Of a stretch of 64,000 bases of DNA, positions 17,501 through 25,618 are shown piece by piece. Origin of the DNA: Psychrobacillus sp044762655 (GTDB taxonomy: Bacteria > Bacillota > Bacilli > Bacillales_A > Planococcaceae); assembly GCF_044762655.1 (NCBI RefSeq), contig NZ_JBIWER010000002.1, positions 372,001-436,000 of the forward strand, read 5' to 3'. Both the position numbers and the translations under genes were made by a program. Positions within the stretch are counted from its first letter, which is position 1. Every line of letters starts with the position of its first letter. The notes under the pieces are model-generated. The model was given only the letters and a program-made list of their open reading frames with translations, had not been told where the DNA came from and ran no database searches.

Positions 17501-18487
17501 ATGGTAGGTCGAAATGATCCTTGTCCATGTGGTAGTGGGAAAAAATACAAAAAGTGCTGCGAGTCAAAGCAGAATGATTCTATAGAAGAGGTAAAAACAG
17601 AAGAACTAGAACGTATATTGCAATCTTTTTATGAATATTATCCCGAGCGAAAAGACATGGAAGAATACGCTGATTTAGTAAGTACTTGGAGCAAGGAAAC
17701 AGGTGATTACTTAGATTTAGAAATGTTGGAAGCTATCGTAATGGATGAATTCTTTTTCCATTATAAGCAGGAAATCTGGTTAAACTATCTTGAAAAGCAA
17801 AAGAAACTAATGGTACGACCTTCTACACAAAATGTATTGAGTCAGTGGAACGATCCACAGGTTTTTGTTGGGAAAGTGGAAAAAGTAGACGAGCATTATA
17901 TGACGGTAAAACATATACTAACGAAAGAAAGCATTTTACTTAGAAGAGAAAGCGATAAGCCCGTACCCATTGGAGTTCATGTATACTGCTTCATCTTGCC
18001 AGACGGCACTAGCAAAGAAAATCATTATTTAGCAATTTCTAGCTTAGTTTTCTTCCCAGTTGATCATCAAGTAGTCTTTGATAAAATGGAAAAACAATTT
18101 GAAAAACAAGAGACATTATCTGCTTCAGCCTTTCTAAAGGAAACAGGAGCGAATTTATGGAAATTACTTGGAGAAAATGGCTACGAGGGTGGAGAATATA
18201 CACGCTTTGAAGTCGGAGTATTACAGGTAGCGATAGATTTCTTAGAGAAAAACAATCGTGAATATGGCAAGTTTATAGAAATAATAGAGAATTATTTAGT
18301 GGAGCAACAGCCGAATGCACGTAAGGAAGTTGCAATTGCTGCTGGGGCTATTCGATTTGGTCAAGAAAATGGATTATTTGAACCTTTGGATATGACGATT
18401 AAAGAACTCGCAGAGACTTTTGAAGTTTCAACGTCTTCTTTAAATAAGTACTATAATGATTTAACTGAATACTACACAGCAAAATAA
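17501..18487 (+). CDS. SEC-C metal-binding motif protein
   Basis: A 328-residue protein opening with a perfect SEC-C zinc motif (VGRNDPCPCGSGKKYKKCC, residues 2-20). The rest is a mixed alpha/beta region with no catalytic motif I recognise, ending in a helix-turn-helix-like segment TIKELAETFEVSTSSLNKYYNDL, which suggests nucleic-acid contact. I choose ATG 17501, about 10 bases after GAAGGA. SEC-C motifs occur in SecA and in many proteins of unknown role. Confidence 0.85.
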   Translation: MVGRNDPCPCGSGKKYKKCCESKQNDSIEEVKTEELERILQSFYEYYPERKDMEEYADLVSTWSKETGDYLDLEMLEAIVMDEFFFHYKQEIWLNYLEKQKKLMVRPSTQNVLSQWNDPQVFVGKVEKVDEHYMTVKHILTKESILLRRESDKPVPIGVHVYCFILPDGTSKENHYLAISSLVFFPVDHQVVFDKMEKQFEKQETLSASAFLKETGANLWKLLGENGYEGGEYTRFEVGVLQVAIDFLEKNNREYGKFIEIIENYLVEQQPNARKEVAIAAGAIRFGQENGLFEPLDMTIKELAETFEVSTSSLNKYYNDLTEYYTAK

Positions 18488-18497
18488 TATTAATTAA

Positions 18498-18541
18498 AAA
18501 GGGCTGTGCTTCTTAAAGTTTAAGAAGCACAGCCCTTTTTT
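18498..18541 (+). terminator. Terminator after the SEC-C gene
   Basis: A near-perfect 18-bp stem (AAGGGCTGTGCTTCTTAAA and its complement) followed by T7. Confidence 0.92.
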
Positions 18542-18612
18542 TAGAATGAAGGATACTACTGATTTCTGTTACAGGTGGACGCGTGGGCGAGGAGCCATAA
18601 AGATTATCAAAA

Positions 18613-18661
18613 AAAGATACTGGTTGGTTGTTGACAAACGTCACAACCAACCAGTATCTTT
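18613..18661. terminator. Second long perfect hairpin downstream
   Basis: AAAGATACTGGTTGGTTGT pairs with ACAACCAACCAGTATCTTT around an 11-nt loop, flanked by A and T tracts. It is bidirectional in form. A repeat-like fragment (ACAGGTGGACGCGTGGGC) precedes it at 18570-18590. Confidence 0.7.
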
Positions 18662-18743
18662 AAAAATTAATCGGTAATCACATAGCAAAATGACTGTTCA
18701 AAGCCCTTCGAAAACGCTAGAAACAGGTTTTTCTTATGCTCAT

Positions 18744-18938
18744 TTAATTAAATAGTCCACCTAAAATACCTTTGTTTTTACCTGAGTTAGTGGATGTATC
18801 TCCCGTTTTCGTTCCGCGAATAGGAGTATTGGTAAAACTATCAAATTGCTTTGTTATTTTATCACGTGACTCTTTATTTCTCATTAAATATGCAGCTCCA
18901 AGTCCTAATGCAGTGAGTGCCATCTTGTTTCTATTCAT
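18744..18938 (-). CDS. Small hypothetical stress-type protein, 64 aa
   Basis: It starts MNRNKMALTALGLGAAYLMRNKESRDK, a short hydrophobic helix followed by a charged, Thr/Ser/Gly-rich tail ending GKNKGILGGLFN. The shape recalls YtxH-like small stress proteins, but I cannot assign it. The site GAGGAGG lies 7 bases before the ATG. It is divergent from the 75-aa gene at 19072, and both have SigB-like promoters in the shared gap. Confidence 0.7.
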   Translation of the reverse strand: MNRNKMALTALGLGAAYLMRNKESRDKITKQFDSFTNTPIRGTKTGDTSTNSGKNKGILGGLFN

Positions 18939-18975
18939 AATAGTTTCCTCCTCTAATTCTTTGGTTAACGATTGT

Positions 18976-19039
18976 TTTCCCACATTTGAAGATTTTAAAC
19001 AAACGATTTGGCGATGTTTAGTAATCAAAAAAAGGGATA
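18976..19039. promoter_or_regulatory. Divergent pair of SigB-type promoters
   Basis: Minus strand: GTTTAA (-35, 19000-18995) and GGGAAA (-10, 18981-18976), 13 bases apart, reading to the 64-aa gene. Plus strand: GTTTAG (19016) and GGGATA (19034), 12 bases apart, reading to the 75-aa gene. Finding both on opposite strands at natural distances makes chance less likely. Confidence 0.6.
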
Positions 19040-19071
19040 AACAAATTAAAACGAGAAGAGGAGAGATAGTT

Positions 19072-19299
19072 ATGACGAAAAAGCATCCAGAAGATAAAGA
19101 GAAACAAGATATCCCAGGACGCATTATGGATAATCCTGATCTATTAAAAACTGAAAAAGAAAGTATTTTTGATGCCGATGAAGATATGAAGACGGTGGAT
19201 CCTATACCAGTGGAAGAGTTAAATGAAAAGGTGAAGGATGAGAAAGACAAACGAAATACGAAGTCTACATCTTCGAGTGAAGAGCGATACCCAGGATAA
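19072..19299 (+). CDS. Small acidic hydrophilic protein, 75 aa
   Basis: A highly charged protein starting MTKKHPEDKEKQDIPGR, with acidic DADEDMKTVDPIPVEELNEKV and a Lys/Ser tail. No hydrophobic segment. The site GAGAGGAGAG is 7-10 bases upstream. Unknown function; the SigB-type promoter suggests a general stress role. Confidence 0.7.
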   Translation: MTKKHPEDKEKQDIPGRIMDNPDLLKTEKESIFDADEDMKTVDPIPVEELNEKVKDEKDKRNTKSTSSSEERYPG

Positions 19300-19378
19300 T
19301 ATATTCCGAAGTTGTTTATTATCCTTAAACAATGGTGATAATAAAAATGAAAAATATTACTCGAGGGAGCTCTTTAAA

Positions 19379-19816
19379 ATGAAAATAAGAAAGTACCCGT
19401 TACTTGGAAGTGCAATTATGTCTTCCTTCTTATTGTTAGCAGCATGTGGGGATAAGGAAGAAGTAACTGATGCACCAGACAAAGATACAACTCAAAGCGA
19501 ATTTGGTTTTCAGTCATTTGATTTAGATATAGATACTGCAGATCAAAAAGATGCAATTGAGGCTTCCTTTGACATTGATGTATCAGACACGGAAGCGGAA
19601 TACGTGAATCAGTTAGAGTCCAAAAACCTTTCAGGTAACGAGGCTTATGCAGAGCTTGAACCAATCTTTAAAGAATTGAGTTTAACAAAAGATATGAGCA
19701 AGGAAGAAGTAATTGAAAAGGTTTCTAAAGCTTTTGGAGTAGATGAGTATACCGAGTTCGAGTTAGAGATTGAGTTTGCTGATGGAGATACACAGGAATT
19801 TAATGATAAAAAATAG
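19379..19816 (+). CDS. YusW-like lipoprotein
   Basis: A 145-residue lipoprotein: signal sequence MKIRKYPLLGSAIMSSFLLL with lipobox LAAC (Cys about residue 23). The body fits the YusW family (FDLDIDTADQKDAIEASFD, then EAEYVN and a FELEIEFADGDTQEF C-terminus). It should be anchored on the outer face of the membrane. Function unknown. The start at 19379 follows GAGGGAG by 10 bases; the longer upstream reading frame has no site. Confidence 0.82.
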   Translation: MKIRKYPLLGSAIMSSFLLLAACGDKEEVTDAPDKDTTQSEFGFQSFDLDIDTADQKDAIEASFDIDVSDTEAEYVNQLESKNLSGNEAYAELEPIFKELSLTKDMSKEEVIEKVSKAFGVDEYTEFELEIEFADGDTQEFNDKK

Positions 19817-19818
19817 GA

Positions 19819-19863
19819 AAAAACCTCGAGAGCCGATGAAAATCGCTCCTCGAGGTTTTTTTT
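19819..19863 (+). terminator. Terminator after the YusW-like gene
   Basis: AAAACCTCGAG / CTCGAGGTTTT stem followed by T7. Confidence 0.88.
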
Positions 19864-20006
19864 ATAGGCATTATTAAAGTTAGCGGTTGATACTGTGTAT
19901 AAAAATTAGTTAAGAGCAGCATTTACCGGCAGTCTAGTTTGCTAAAGCGGCAGTCAGTTGAAGTGCAATCTATTGTACATTTTATACAATACGAAAAATC
20001 TTCTTT

Positions 20007-20195
20007 TTATTTTGTATGGTTATTTCGATTGTCTATATTAAAATACACATCTGTCATCAGTAAAAATATACAACCAACTAAAATTAAGCTAGCAATGATT
20101 GTTCCACGGGTGTCTTCGCCCCATCTAGTCAAGATTGTAAAGATTTGAAAGATACTCAAGAGAATTAGTCCCACCTTTAAGGGTAATGTTTTCAT
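20007..20195 (-). CDS. Small membrane protein, 62 aa
   Basis: Two predicted membrane helices (LKVGLILLSIFQIFTIL and GTIIASLILVGCIFLLM) joined by a short charged loop (TRWGEDTR). A GGTGG site precedes the ATG at 20195. I do not recognise the family. It lies alone between a terminator and the YflT gene. Confidence 0.55.
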   Translation of the reverse strand: MKTLPLKVGLILLSIFQIFTILTRWGEDTRGTIIASLILVGCIFLLMTDVYFNIDNRNNHTK

Positions 20196-20426
20196 TTTTA
20201 CCACCATTCCTAGTATTTATCTCTAATTCAGGCTTTTGCTAAATCATCCGTTTTACTTACACAAATCGTATTTCGATTTTTTTTTTGCTTTCACAATCTT
20301 AAATTTATTTTAACATAAAAATCCAGTAGCAATCTTCCCATTTTCGGTACTCATTAACGGTTAATCATCTTTTACTTTTAATAGAACCTTCTTTTATTAC
20401 AAAGATATTAATAATAGACATATAGT

Positions 20427-20453
20427 GTTTAGGAGTTATCTTAAGGGGGGTAC
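20427..20453 (+). promoter_or_regulatory. Candidate SigB promoter for the YflT-domain gene
   Basis: GTTTAG (20427-20432) and GGGTAC (20448-20453) are separated by 15 bases, close to the SigB consensus. The gene encodes a general stress protein 17M-type domain, which is SigB-controlled in B. subtilis. Confidence 0.6.
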
Positions 20454-20489
20454 GTATGGAATAAGACTAAATTTTGAGGAGGCAATACC

Positions 20490-21332
20490 ATGAACATGGA
20501 ATCAAACAGACGAATTGAAATTGCTCGTACGGAAGAAGAAATGTATGAAAGATTGGAAGGCCTACAAAATCAAGGTTATGCAGAAAGCGATATACATGTA
20601 ATTTCAACAGAAAATGCACATTTAAATGCACTTAGTCGCCATTCAGACGTTTCAACACACGAGGCTGGAACATTCATGGACAAGTTTAAATCTTGGTTTA
20701 CTGGAGAGGATGCAATAGCAGAAGGCTTGCGTAAATTAGATTTAACGGAAGAAGAAAGAGCAAGTTATGCGGAGGAGGTTGCTAGGGGGAGTATTGTTCT
20801 CTACACGGATACTCTTACGCATAATGATGAACCATTGTATGGTACTCATGAAAATGAATTTGAACAAGAGTATACAGATACAATTGGAACAGATATGGTT
20901 CAAAATCGTTTTATGGAAAACGAAGAACCAATAAGTGATTATTCTAAAGAGCAAGGGTTCACACCATCAACTAATGAGTTCGTAAATGAAACAGATGGAC
21001 GTTTCGATGAACCACAGGATCGCTTTGAACGTGGGGAGACTTTTGCAACCGATCCGTATCTAGCTAGAGAAGAGAATCATATTGGGCACTCCATGCAGGA
21101 AGATAGAGAGGTTAGAGATGCTCGTCCGACGATAGATGAAAGTGTAACGATGGAAGAAAAATCATATGGTATGCAGTCTCCGGGTGCTGATCCAAATTTA
21201 GGTCCAGCAGCATATGGAAGTGAAGCAGTTGAAGAAGAGGAAGAAGAAAGACTTTCTCATGATCAATACGAAGAAAAATTGGAATATCAAAAGAAACTAG
21301 ATGATATCCCTCCAACTAATCGTCTATATTAA
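20490..21332 (+). CDS. General stress protein 17M (YflT domain) with long acidic tail
   Basis: A 280-residue protein. Residues 1-105 form the YflT domain (RIEIARTEEEMYERLEGLQNQGY, then VARGSIVLYTD). The remaining ~175 residues are a low-complexity acidic/Gln/Asn tail with no fold visible and an E-run (EEEEEER) near the end. Most YflT proteins are shorter, so the tail is an extension. A GAGGAGG site lies 7 bases before the ATG. Function of the domain is unknown. Confidence 0.82.
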   Translation: MNMESNRRIEIARTEEEMYERLEGLQNQGYAESDIHVISTENAHLNALSRHSDVSTHEAGTFMDKFKSWFTGEDAIAEGLRKLDLTEEERASYAEEVARGSIVLYTDTLTHNDEPLYGTHENEFEQEYTDTIGTDMVQNRFMENEEPISDYSKEQGFTPSTNEFVNETDGRFDEPQDRFERGETFATDPYLAREENHIGHSMQEDREVRDARPTIDESVTMEEKSYGMQSPGADPNLGPAAYGSEAVEEEEEERLSHDQYEEKLEYQKKLDDIPPTNRLY

Positions 21333-21352
21333 AGTTTAGTAAACTAATAGAT

Positions 21353-21385
21353 AGAACCTCTCTAATCAGAGAGGTTCTTCTTTGT
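21353..21385 (+). terminator. Terminator after the YflT gene
   Basis: AGAACCTCTCT / AGAGAGGTTCT stem, 4-nt loop, then a T-rich tail. Confidence 0.85.
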
Positions 21386-21409
21386 TAAGGAATTTATAAA
21401 AATTGCTCT

Positions 21410-21600
21410 ATGGATTCTTTCCAGACTCCAGCGTCTAGCCCACCTGAGACGCTTCAGTCTTGCGAATAAAGGCAAAGAGCTCCTTTGTTGCAATTCTTCC
21501 AACGCTTTTCGGAGGCCCACAGGATGTGGGTGATGCAGTCGTTGCGACACGAGGTCGCGTCCTTAGACTGTATTTCTCTAATAGGCGCTTGCGCTTTTGT
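21410..21600. repeat. Bacillaceae interspersed repeat, fairly intact
   Basis: It begins TCCAGACTCCAGCGTCTAG, contains GAGACGCTTCAGTC, and ends in GGCGCTTGCGCTTTTGTAC. This is the form of a repeat found many times in Bacillaceae intergenic regions. It fills the gap upstream of the exonuclease gene and supports no gene. Confidence 0.65.
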
Positions 21601-21658
21601 ACTTGTATTCTATTATGAGATAATGAGAGACAATCTAATATAATGAGGTGACTTAAAA

Positions 21659-22579
21659 GTGGACTTTGTAGCAATCGATTTTGAAACAGCTAATAGCCTT
21701 CGTTCCAGTGTTTGTTCGGTAGGAATCGTGCAAGTTAAGAATGGAAAAATATATAGAGAAGTGCAATCCTTGATAAATCCTTTAAGTGAATTTCATTATT
21801 ATAATACTAAAATTCACGGAATTTCTGAATACATGGTACATGATGCGCCAACCTTTGAAGAATTTTGGCCAGACATGAAAAATATGATTGAAGGTCAACT
21901 AATCATCGCTCATAATGCTAGTTTCGACATGGGAGTTTTACAGGAATCCTTACGTCAATTTCATGAGCCCTCACCAGCTTTTGAATATGGATGCTCTTAT
22001 CGCATTGCCAAAAAAGTTTGGCCGCAGCTATACAATCATAAGCTATCTACTGTAGCCAACTATTTAGGTATTAGCTTAAGACATCATGATGCTCTAGAGG
22101 ATGCTCGTGCCGCTGCTATCATTACAATAGAAGCGATGCAGAACACCCAAACAAATACAGTTAAACAACTGGCAAAACTACATAAGGTGAAAATAAATTC
22201 ATCGATTCAAACGAAGAAACAAATACCACCAGCTCGTAAAAGTAAAGCTGACATTGCAATTGAATTTTTAGAACCAGTTAATACCGGGTTAAATTCCAAG
22301 CATCCATTTTTCGGAGCTCAAATTGTCTTCACAGGAAGAATGCAATCTATGACTAGATCAAAAGCTGCGCAACTTGCAGTAAATTGTGGAGCAGTTTGCA
22401 AGGGGACTGTAGACTATCAAACAAATTACCTCGTAGTAGGAGATAATGACTTAGCTAAATATATACAGGGGATAAAAAGTACTAAAATGCAAAAGGTAGA
22501 AGGCATGATTAAACAAGGACTTCCTATTGAAATTGTTGGAGAGCAAGACTTTTTGCGGTTAGTTCGGTACAATCCTTAA
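21659..22579 (+). CDS. DnaQ-like 3'-5' exonuclease with C-terminal BRCT domain
   Basis: A 306-residue protein. Residues 1-165 are a DEDD exonuclease: ExoI DFETANS (Asp-Glu), ExoII HNASFDMGVL, and ExoIII HHDALEDARAAA (H...D, DEDDh type). Residues about 215-305 are a BRCT domain (FFGAQIVFTGRMQSMTRSKA, NYLVVGDND). This exonuclease-BRCT pairing is common in Firmicutes and thought to act in DNA repair or editing; direct evidence is limited. Start is GTG 21659, preceded by GAGGTG. Confidence 0.88.
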   Translation: MDFVAIDFETANSLRSSVCSVGIVQVKNGKIYREVQSLINPLSEFHYYNTKIHGISEYMVHDAPTFEEFWPDMKNMIEGQLIIAHNASFDMGVLQESLRQFHEPSPAFEYGCSYRIAKKVWPQLYNHKLSTVANYLGISLRHHDALEDARAAAIITIEAMQNTQTNTVKQLAKLHKVKINSSIQTKKQIPPARKSKADIAIEFLEPVNTGLNSKHPFFGAQIVFTGRMQSMTRSKAAQLAVNCGAVCKGTVDYQTNYLVVGDNDLAKYIQGIKSTKMQKVEGMIKQGLPIEIVGEQDFLRLVRYNP

Positions 22580-22616
22580 ATGAAATGGTGCTACGTTTTA
22601 AAATATAATATTTAAC

Positions 22617-22648
22617 AGACATCCTATGAGTAGGGTGTCTTTTTTTTA
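22617..22648 (+). terminator. Terminator after the exonuclease gene
   Basis: AGACATCCT / AGGGTGTCT stem followed by T8. It marks the end of the conventional chromosome just left of the cassette array. Confidence 0.85.
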
Positions 22649-22698
22649 AGGCTATGTTATAGGTAAGGGTTGATCTTTCATAAGGTACCCATTATTTT

Positions 22699-22744
22699 GT
22701 GAAATGTTACACTTAAACTAACGCGGCAGTTTAGTTGAACAAGG
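22699..22744 (+). repeat. Cassette site 1: R arm only (left edge of array)
   Basis: Palindromic arms AACTAA / TTAGTT flank the core CGCGGCAGT, followed by GAACAAG. The left flank GTGAAATGTTACAC, itself an imperfect palindrome, recurs before many other sites in this window. There is no L arm here. It directly precedes the first cassette gene. Confidence 0.8.
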
Positions 22745-22793
22745 GGAATCTAAATAGCTTGGAGAAATAGATAGAATAAAAGGGGATGAAAAC

Positions 22794-23087
22794 ATGGAAA
22801 GAAAGTTTAGTAAGTTTTCCATTATATTAATTGTTGTTGGAATTTTTGTTGCGTATATGGCATTCCCACCGATTAATATTGATATTTTTGGTTGGTGGGG
22901 AATATTCATTGGCTTTGGTATCTATCTAACAGGCTTAGTACTGGGTATCTGTGCTTTCTTTAAGAAAGAAAAAGGATTTATGAAGTATATATCCTTACTT
23001 TCCATTTCATTAGGCGTTTTATTTATTGCATTTATGCAATCGTTGGCAGTGTTTAAACGATTAAAACGGGGCAGTTTTCTCGAATAA
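22794..23087 (+). CDS. Cassette gene: small membrane protein, 97 aa
   Basis: It has three predicted membrane helices (about residues 8-27, 35-56, 64-82) and a basic tail. An AAAGGGGATG site precedes the ATG. I see no conserved motif and cannot name it. It sits between site 1 and the L arm of site 2, 50 bases after the R arm and about 10 before the L arm, the compact spacing seen for other cassettes. Confidence 0.7.
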   Translation: MERKFSKFSIILIVVGIFVAYMAFPPINIDIFGWWGIFIGFGIYLTGLVLGICAFFKKEKGFMKYISLLSISLGVLFIAFMQSLAVFKRLKRGSFLE

Positions 23088-23096
23088 GGGGTGAAC

Positions 23097-23156
23097 TTAT
23101 TCAACTAACGGGTGCTTTAGTCAAAGAGAGCAACGTCTTTTAAGACGTTGCTCCTT
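23097..23156 (+). repeat. Cassette site 2, left half: L arm plus hairpin
   Basis: TTCAACTAA-CGGGTGCT-TTAG, then the hairpin AGCAACGTCTT / AAGACGTTGCT with TCC(T)TTTCC behind it. The matching R arm is not here but at 24078, on the far side of the recombinase gene. Confidence 0.8.
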
Positions 23157-23162
23157 TTCCGA

Positions 23163-24002
23163 TTAAAAGTACTTCTGATAATACTCCTTCCTTAACCTTC
23201 CACTCAGCTGAGCATAGATCTTGGTGGTTTCACTCTTCTCATGACCCATAAGACTTTGTATGACTTCAATAGGAGCTCCATTATTCATCAAATGAGTTGC
23301 GTAACTATGTCTAAGTTGGTGTGGGTGAATCTCTTTATTAATTTCCGCACGATTGGAGATTCGCTTGATGATGTATCGCATTTGGGCGACGCTCATTTTG
23401 TGTGGTTGTCTGGCTGTTACAAAAATAGCAGAGTTATTATCATTACGGCTTTCCATATAGCGTTTAAGCCATATATCACAACGTGTATTAAAATAAACTT
23501 CCCTTTCCTTATCGCCCTTGCCTCTCACGATCGCGGATTGATTGGACCAATTAATATGGTTCTTTTCTAAGGAAACTATTTCGCCAATTCGACAACCGGT
23601 AGAAAACATGAATTCAAAAATTGCTTTTTCTATTGGGGAATGACAGGATTCACGAAGGTGTTCGATCTCCCGTTCGGTTAAATATTTTGGTATCCGCTTT
23701 CCCACTTTGGGTTCTTTGATTTTGGAAGTTGGATTCTTACCCAAGTATCCTTCTTCATGGGACCAACGAAAAAATGACTTCATAAAACGAACACGATGTG
23801 CAAGACTGGCAGGTTTTAAATGCTTGCCGGATATCGCAAGATATTCCTTCAGTTGATTTGTGTCCAGTAACTCAATCTCTATATCCTTAAAATAATCTAT
23901 TAGTAGCAAAGATTGTAAACGGTAGGCCTTCAATGTTTGTTGCGAGAAGCCCTCTATTCGCTTATCAGCCTCAAACGAGGACCATGCTTTTGATAGTAAC
24001 AA
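23163..24002 (-). CDS. XerC/D-like tyrosine recombinase (candidate cassette integrase)
   Basis: A 279-residue tyrosine recombinase. The N-terminal SAM-like core-binding domain covers about 1-95. The catalytic domain has every active residue: Arg in STGCRIGEIVSL, Lys in VRGKGDKER, HxxR in HPHQLRHSYATHL, His in SLMGHEKSETT, and Tyr in KIYAQLS. It is XerC-sized and shows no IntI-specific insertion between the Arg and Lys motifs. Start is TTG behind AGGGGGA. It lies between an L arm (23097) and an R arm (24078) and is transcribed against the cassettes, as intI is in integrons. That it recombines these sites is inference; a housekeeping Xer or an unrelated integrase is the alternative. Confidence 0.9.
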   Translation of the reverse strand: MLLSKAWSSFEADKRIEGFSQQTLKAYRLQSLLLIDYFKDIEIELLDTNQLKEYLAISGKHLKPASLAHRVRFMKSFFRWSHEEGYLGKNPTSKIKEPKVGKRIPKYLTEREIEHLRESCHSPIEKAIFEFMFSTGCRIGEIVSLEKNHINWSNQSAIVRGKGDKEREVYFNTRCDIWLKRYMESRNDNNSAIFVTARQPHKMSVAQMRYIIKRISNRAEINKEIHPHQLRHSYATHLMNNGAPIEVIQSLMGHEKSETTKIYAQLSGRLRKEYYQKYF

Positions 24003-24077
24003 TTCTATTCCCCCTAAAATAGTAATATTAAAAGGATTATTGCCAATTTAATAGAATTATAGACATAGGGTGTTTTT

Positions 24078-24104
24078 TACTAACGGGCAGTTTATTTGAA
24101 TAAG
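24078..24104 (+). repeat. Cassette site 2, right half: R arm
   Basis: ACTAA-CGGGCAGT-TTATTTGAATAAG. The core is one base shorter than other R arms. Together with the L arm at 23097 it brackets the recombinase gene. Confidence 0.75.
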
Positions 24105-24189
24105 CAGGCATACTTGGAACGACATCAAAGTAGTTTAAAAAAGGAGTTACTCAAATAAAGGGAAGGAAAACCATAAAGGGGGGAATATT

Positions 24190-24417
24190 GTGACTAAGAA
24201 TAAAAAGATTTTAGTTTGTTTAGTAATTGCATTTATTTTTGGAGTTCCATTTAATTGGATTCGATATAAAGGTCAAGAAATGGTATCGATTTTCCAAGTA
24301 TTTGATTTGGGAATACACAATATGTTATTTGATGTTTCAATATTAGTATTTAATACCTTTATTATATTCATAGTATGGTCTGGTATTTTGAAATTTAAAA
24401 ACAAGAAAATAGTATAA
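24190..24417 (+). CDS. Cassette gene: small membrane protein, 75 aa
   Basis: Two predicted helices (residues 6-22 and about 45-66), Lys-rich ends. GTG start behind AAGGGGGGAA. No family recognised. It ends 16 bases before the next site, as expected for a cassette. Confidence 0.65.
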   Translation: MTKNKKILVCLVIAFIFGVPFNWIRYKGQEMVSIFQVFDLGIHNMLFDVSILVFNTFIIFIVWSGILKFKNKKIV

Positions 24418-24432
24418 TCATAGTGCTCTCCC

Positions 24433-24514
24433 ATTAAGCTAACGGGTGCTTTACTTCAAGAAGGAGTAAAGCCTTTTTTCTTATTGAACTAAAGCAGCAG
24501 GTTAGTGAAAGAAG
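24433..24514 (+). repeat. Cassette site 3, short complete form (82 bp)
   Basis: L arm CTAA-CGGGTGCT-TTACTTCAAG, inner hairpin GCTTTACT / AGTAAAGC followed by CTTTTTTC, then R arm GAACTAA-AGCAGCAGG-TTAGTG. The inner hairpin plus T run is a proper terminator form. Subfamily with GTAAAGC stem (also sites 6, 19 and 21). Confidence 0.85.
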
Positions 24515-24598
24515 GGTAACGGGAATATAAAACAAAAAAGTCCTTTTCTAACATGTAGAAAAAGACACATTAAATTTTGTAGACCATTGATAAAAAAA

Positions 24599-25618
24599 CT
24601 ACTCGTAATTAGCCATGTAATCCCCTTCTTCAAAAATTTCTCTCGGACTTTTGGAAGTCCATTCCTCTACTGTCGCATCGGGATGCAAATTTAAGTAAGA
24701 CCTAATCATTTTATAGCCTTCACTATAGCCATAATAATCAGGCAAACCATTAGAGCCACCTAATATAAACTCATTATTACCACTGCTCTCAAGATATGTT
24801 TCAATCTTACTCCAATATTCTTTGTTAAAGCTTTCGTCAAGCACATATTCTATACTGTTTGTATCGGGGTACACTAAGGTTTCAAACATCACGGCAGACC
24901 CTTCCGCAATAAAATTATCTAAAACTGTCATGAAATAATCTTTTGTATAATGTTTTTCAAACCAAACACTATGATGATATTCATGAGAAATACCTGATTT
25001 ATTATAATTATCAAGCTCACTCAATTTAAAATAATTATTCAGCTCACTGAGAAAGACCGTAATTTTTCCTGTTCCAAATGTTATCATGTCAGAAGGAAAT
25101 TTTTCATTTTCAGGAAACACACATACTGTTGTTATTTTATCTGATGAAAGTATGTCTGAGGATTTAACAAGGGATTCCTCAATTAACTTGTTCATATGTT
25201 CTTTATCCAATGAATCAATTTGATTCTTGATACTATTAAAATCACTTTCTTCCGGTGTCCATTGAAATAAACTAAATTTATAATATTCCGCATCTTTAAA
25301 ACACGCATCATACACAGGTTCGATAATCCCTTGTTGATATAATTCGTATGGTGATTCATTAGGATTATCCTTTACTGTTTCAAAATAGTTTTCATAAAGC
25401 ATGTAAGCATGAATTATATTAAATTCCTGTCCTGTATTGGAATTTATAAAAGAATAAGATATATTTTGTTGTTCATTTTCCATAATTATATCCTCTTTGG
25501 ACTGTTCATTTTGCATAATGATATTCTCTTGAGATTGTTCAGTTTGCTCACAGGCTGATAAAATAATAATTAATAGAAGCATACAAAATGAAATTATAAC
25601 TTTATTAGCAATATTCAT
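24599..25618 (-). CDS. Cassette gene (inverted): DUF2268-like zinc metalloprotease lipoprotein
   Basis: A 339-residue lipoprotein: signal with lipobox LSAC (Cys about residue 23). Then comes an internal near-repeat (SQENIIMQNEQ / SKEDIIMENEQ), then a globular domain. The motif GISHEYHHSVW (about residue 228) is an HExxH zinc site of the DUF2268 type, so a predicted surface-anchored metalloprotease. It has its own AAGGGAG site. It points against the other cassettes, so it must have its own promoter. Confidence 0.75.
   Translation of the reverse strand: MNIANKVIISFCMLLLIIILSACEQTEQSQENIIMQNEQSKEDIIMENEQQNISYSFINSNTGQEFNIIHAYMLYENYFETVKDNPNESPYELYQQGIIEPVYDACFKDAEYYKFSLFQWTPEESDFNSIKNQIDSLDKEHMNKLIEESLVKSSDILSSDKITTVCVFPENEKFPSDMITFGTGKITVFLSELNNYFKLSELDNYNKSGISHEYHHSVWFEKHYTKDYFMTVLDNFIAEGSAVMFETLVYPDTNSIEYVLDESFNKEYWSKIETYLESSGNNEFILGGSNGLPDYYGYSEGYKMIRSYLNLHPDATVEEWTSKSPREIFEEGDYMANYE

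Noticed and set aside
17250..17567. Short ORFs on both strands
   Set aside because: They lie over the repeat at 17285-17412 and the SEC-C start; composition and position show they are chance frames.
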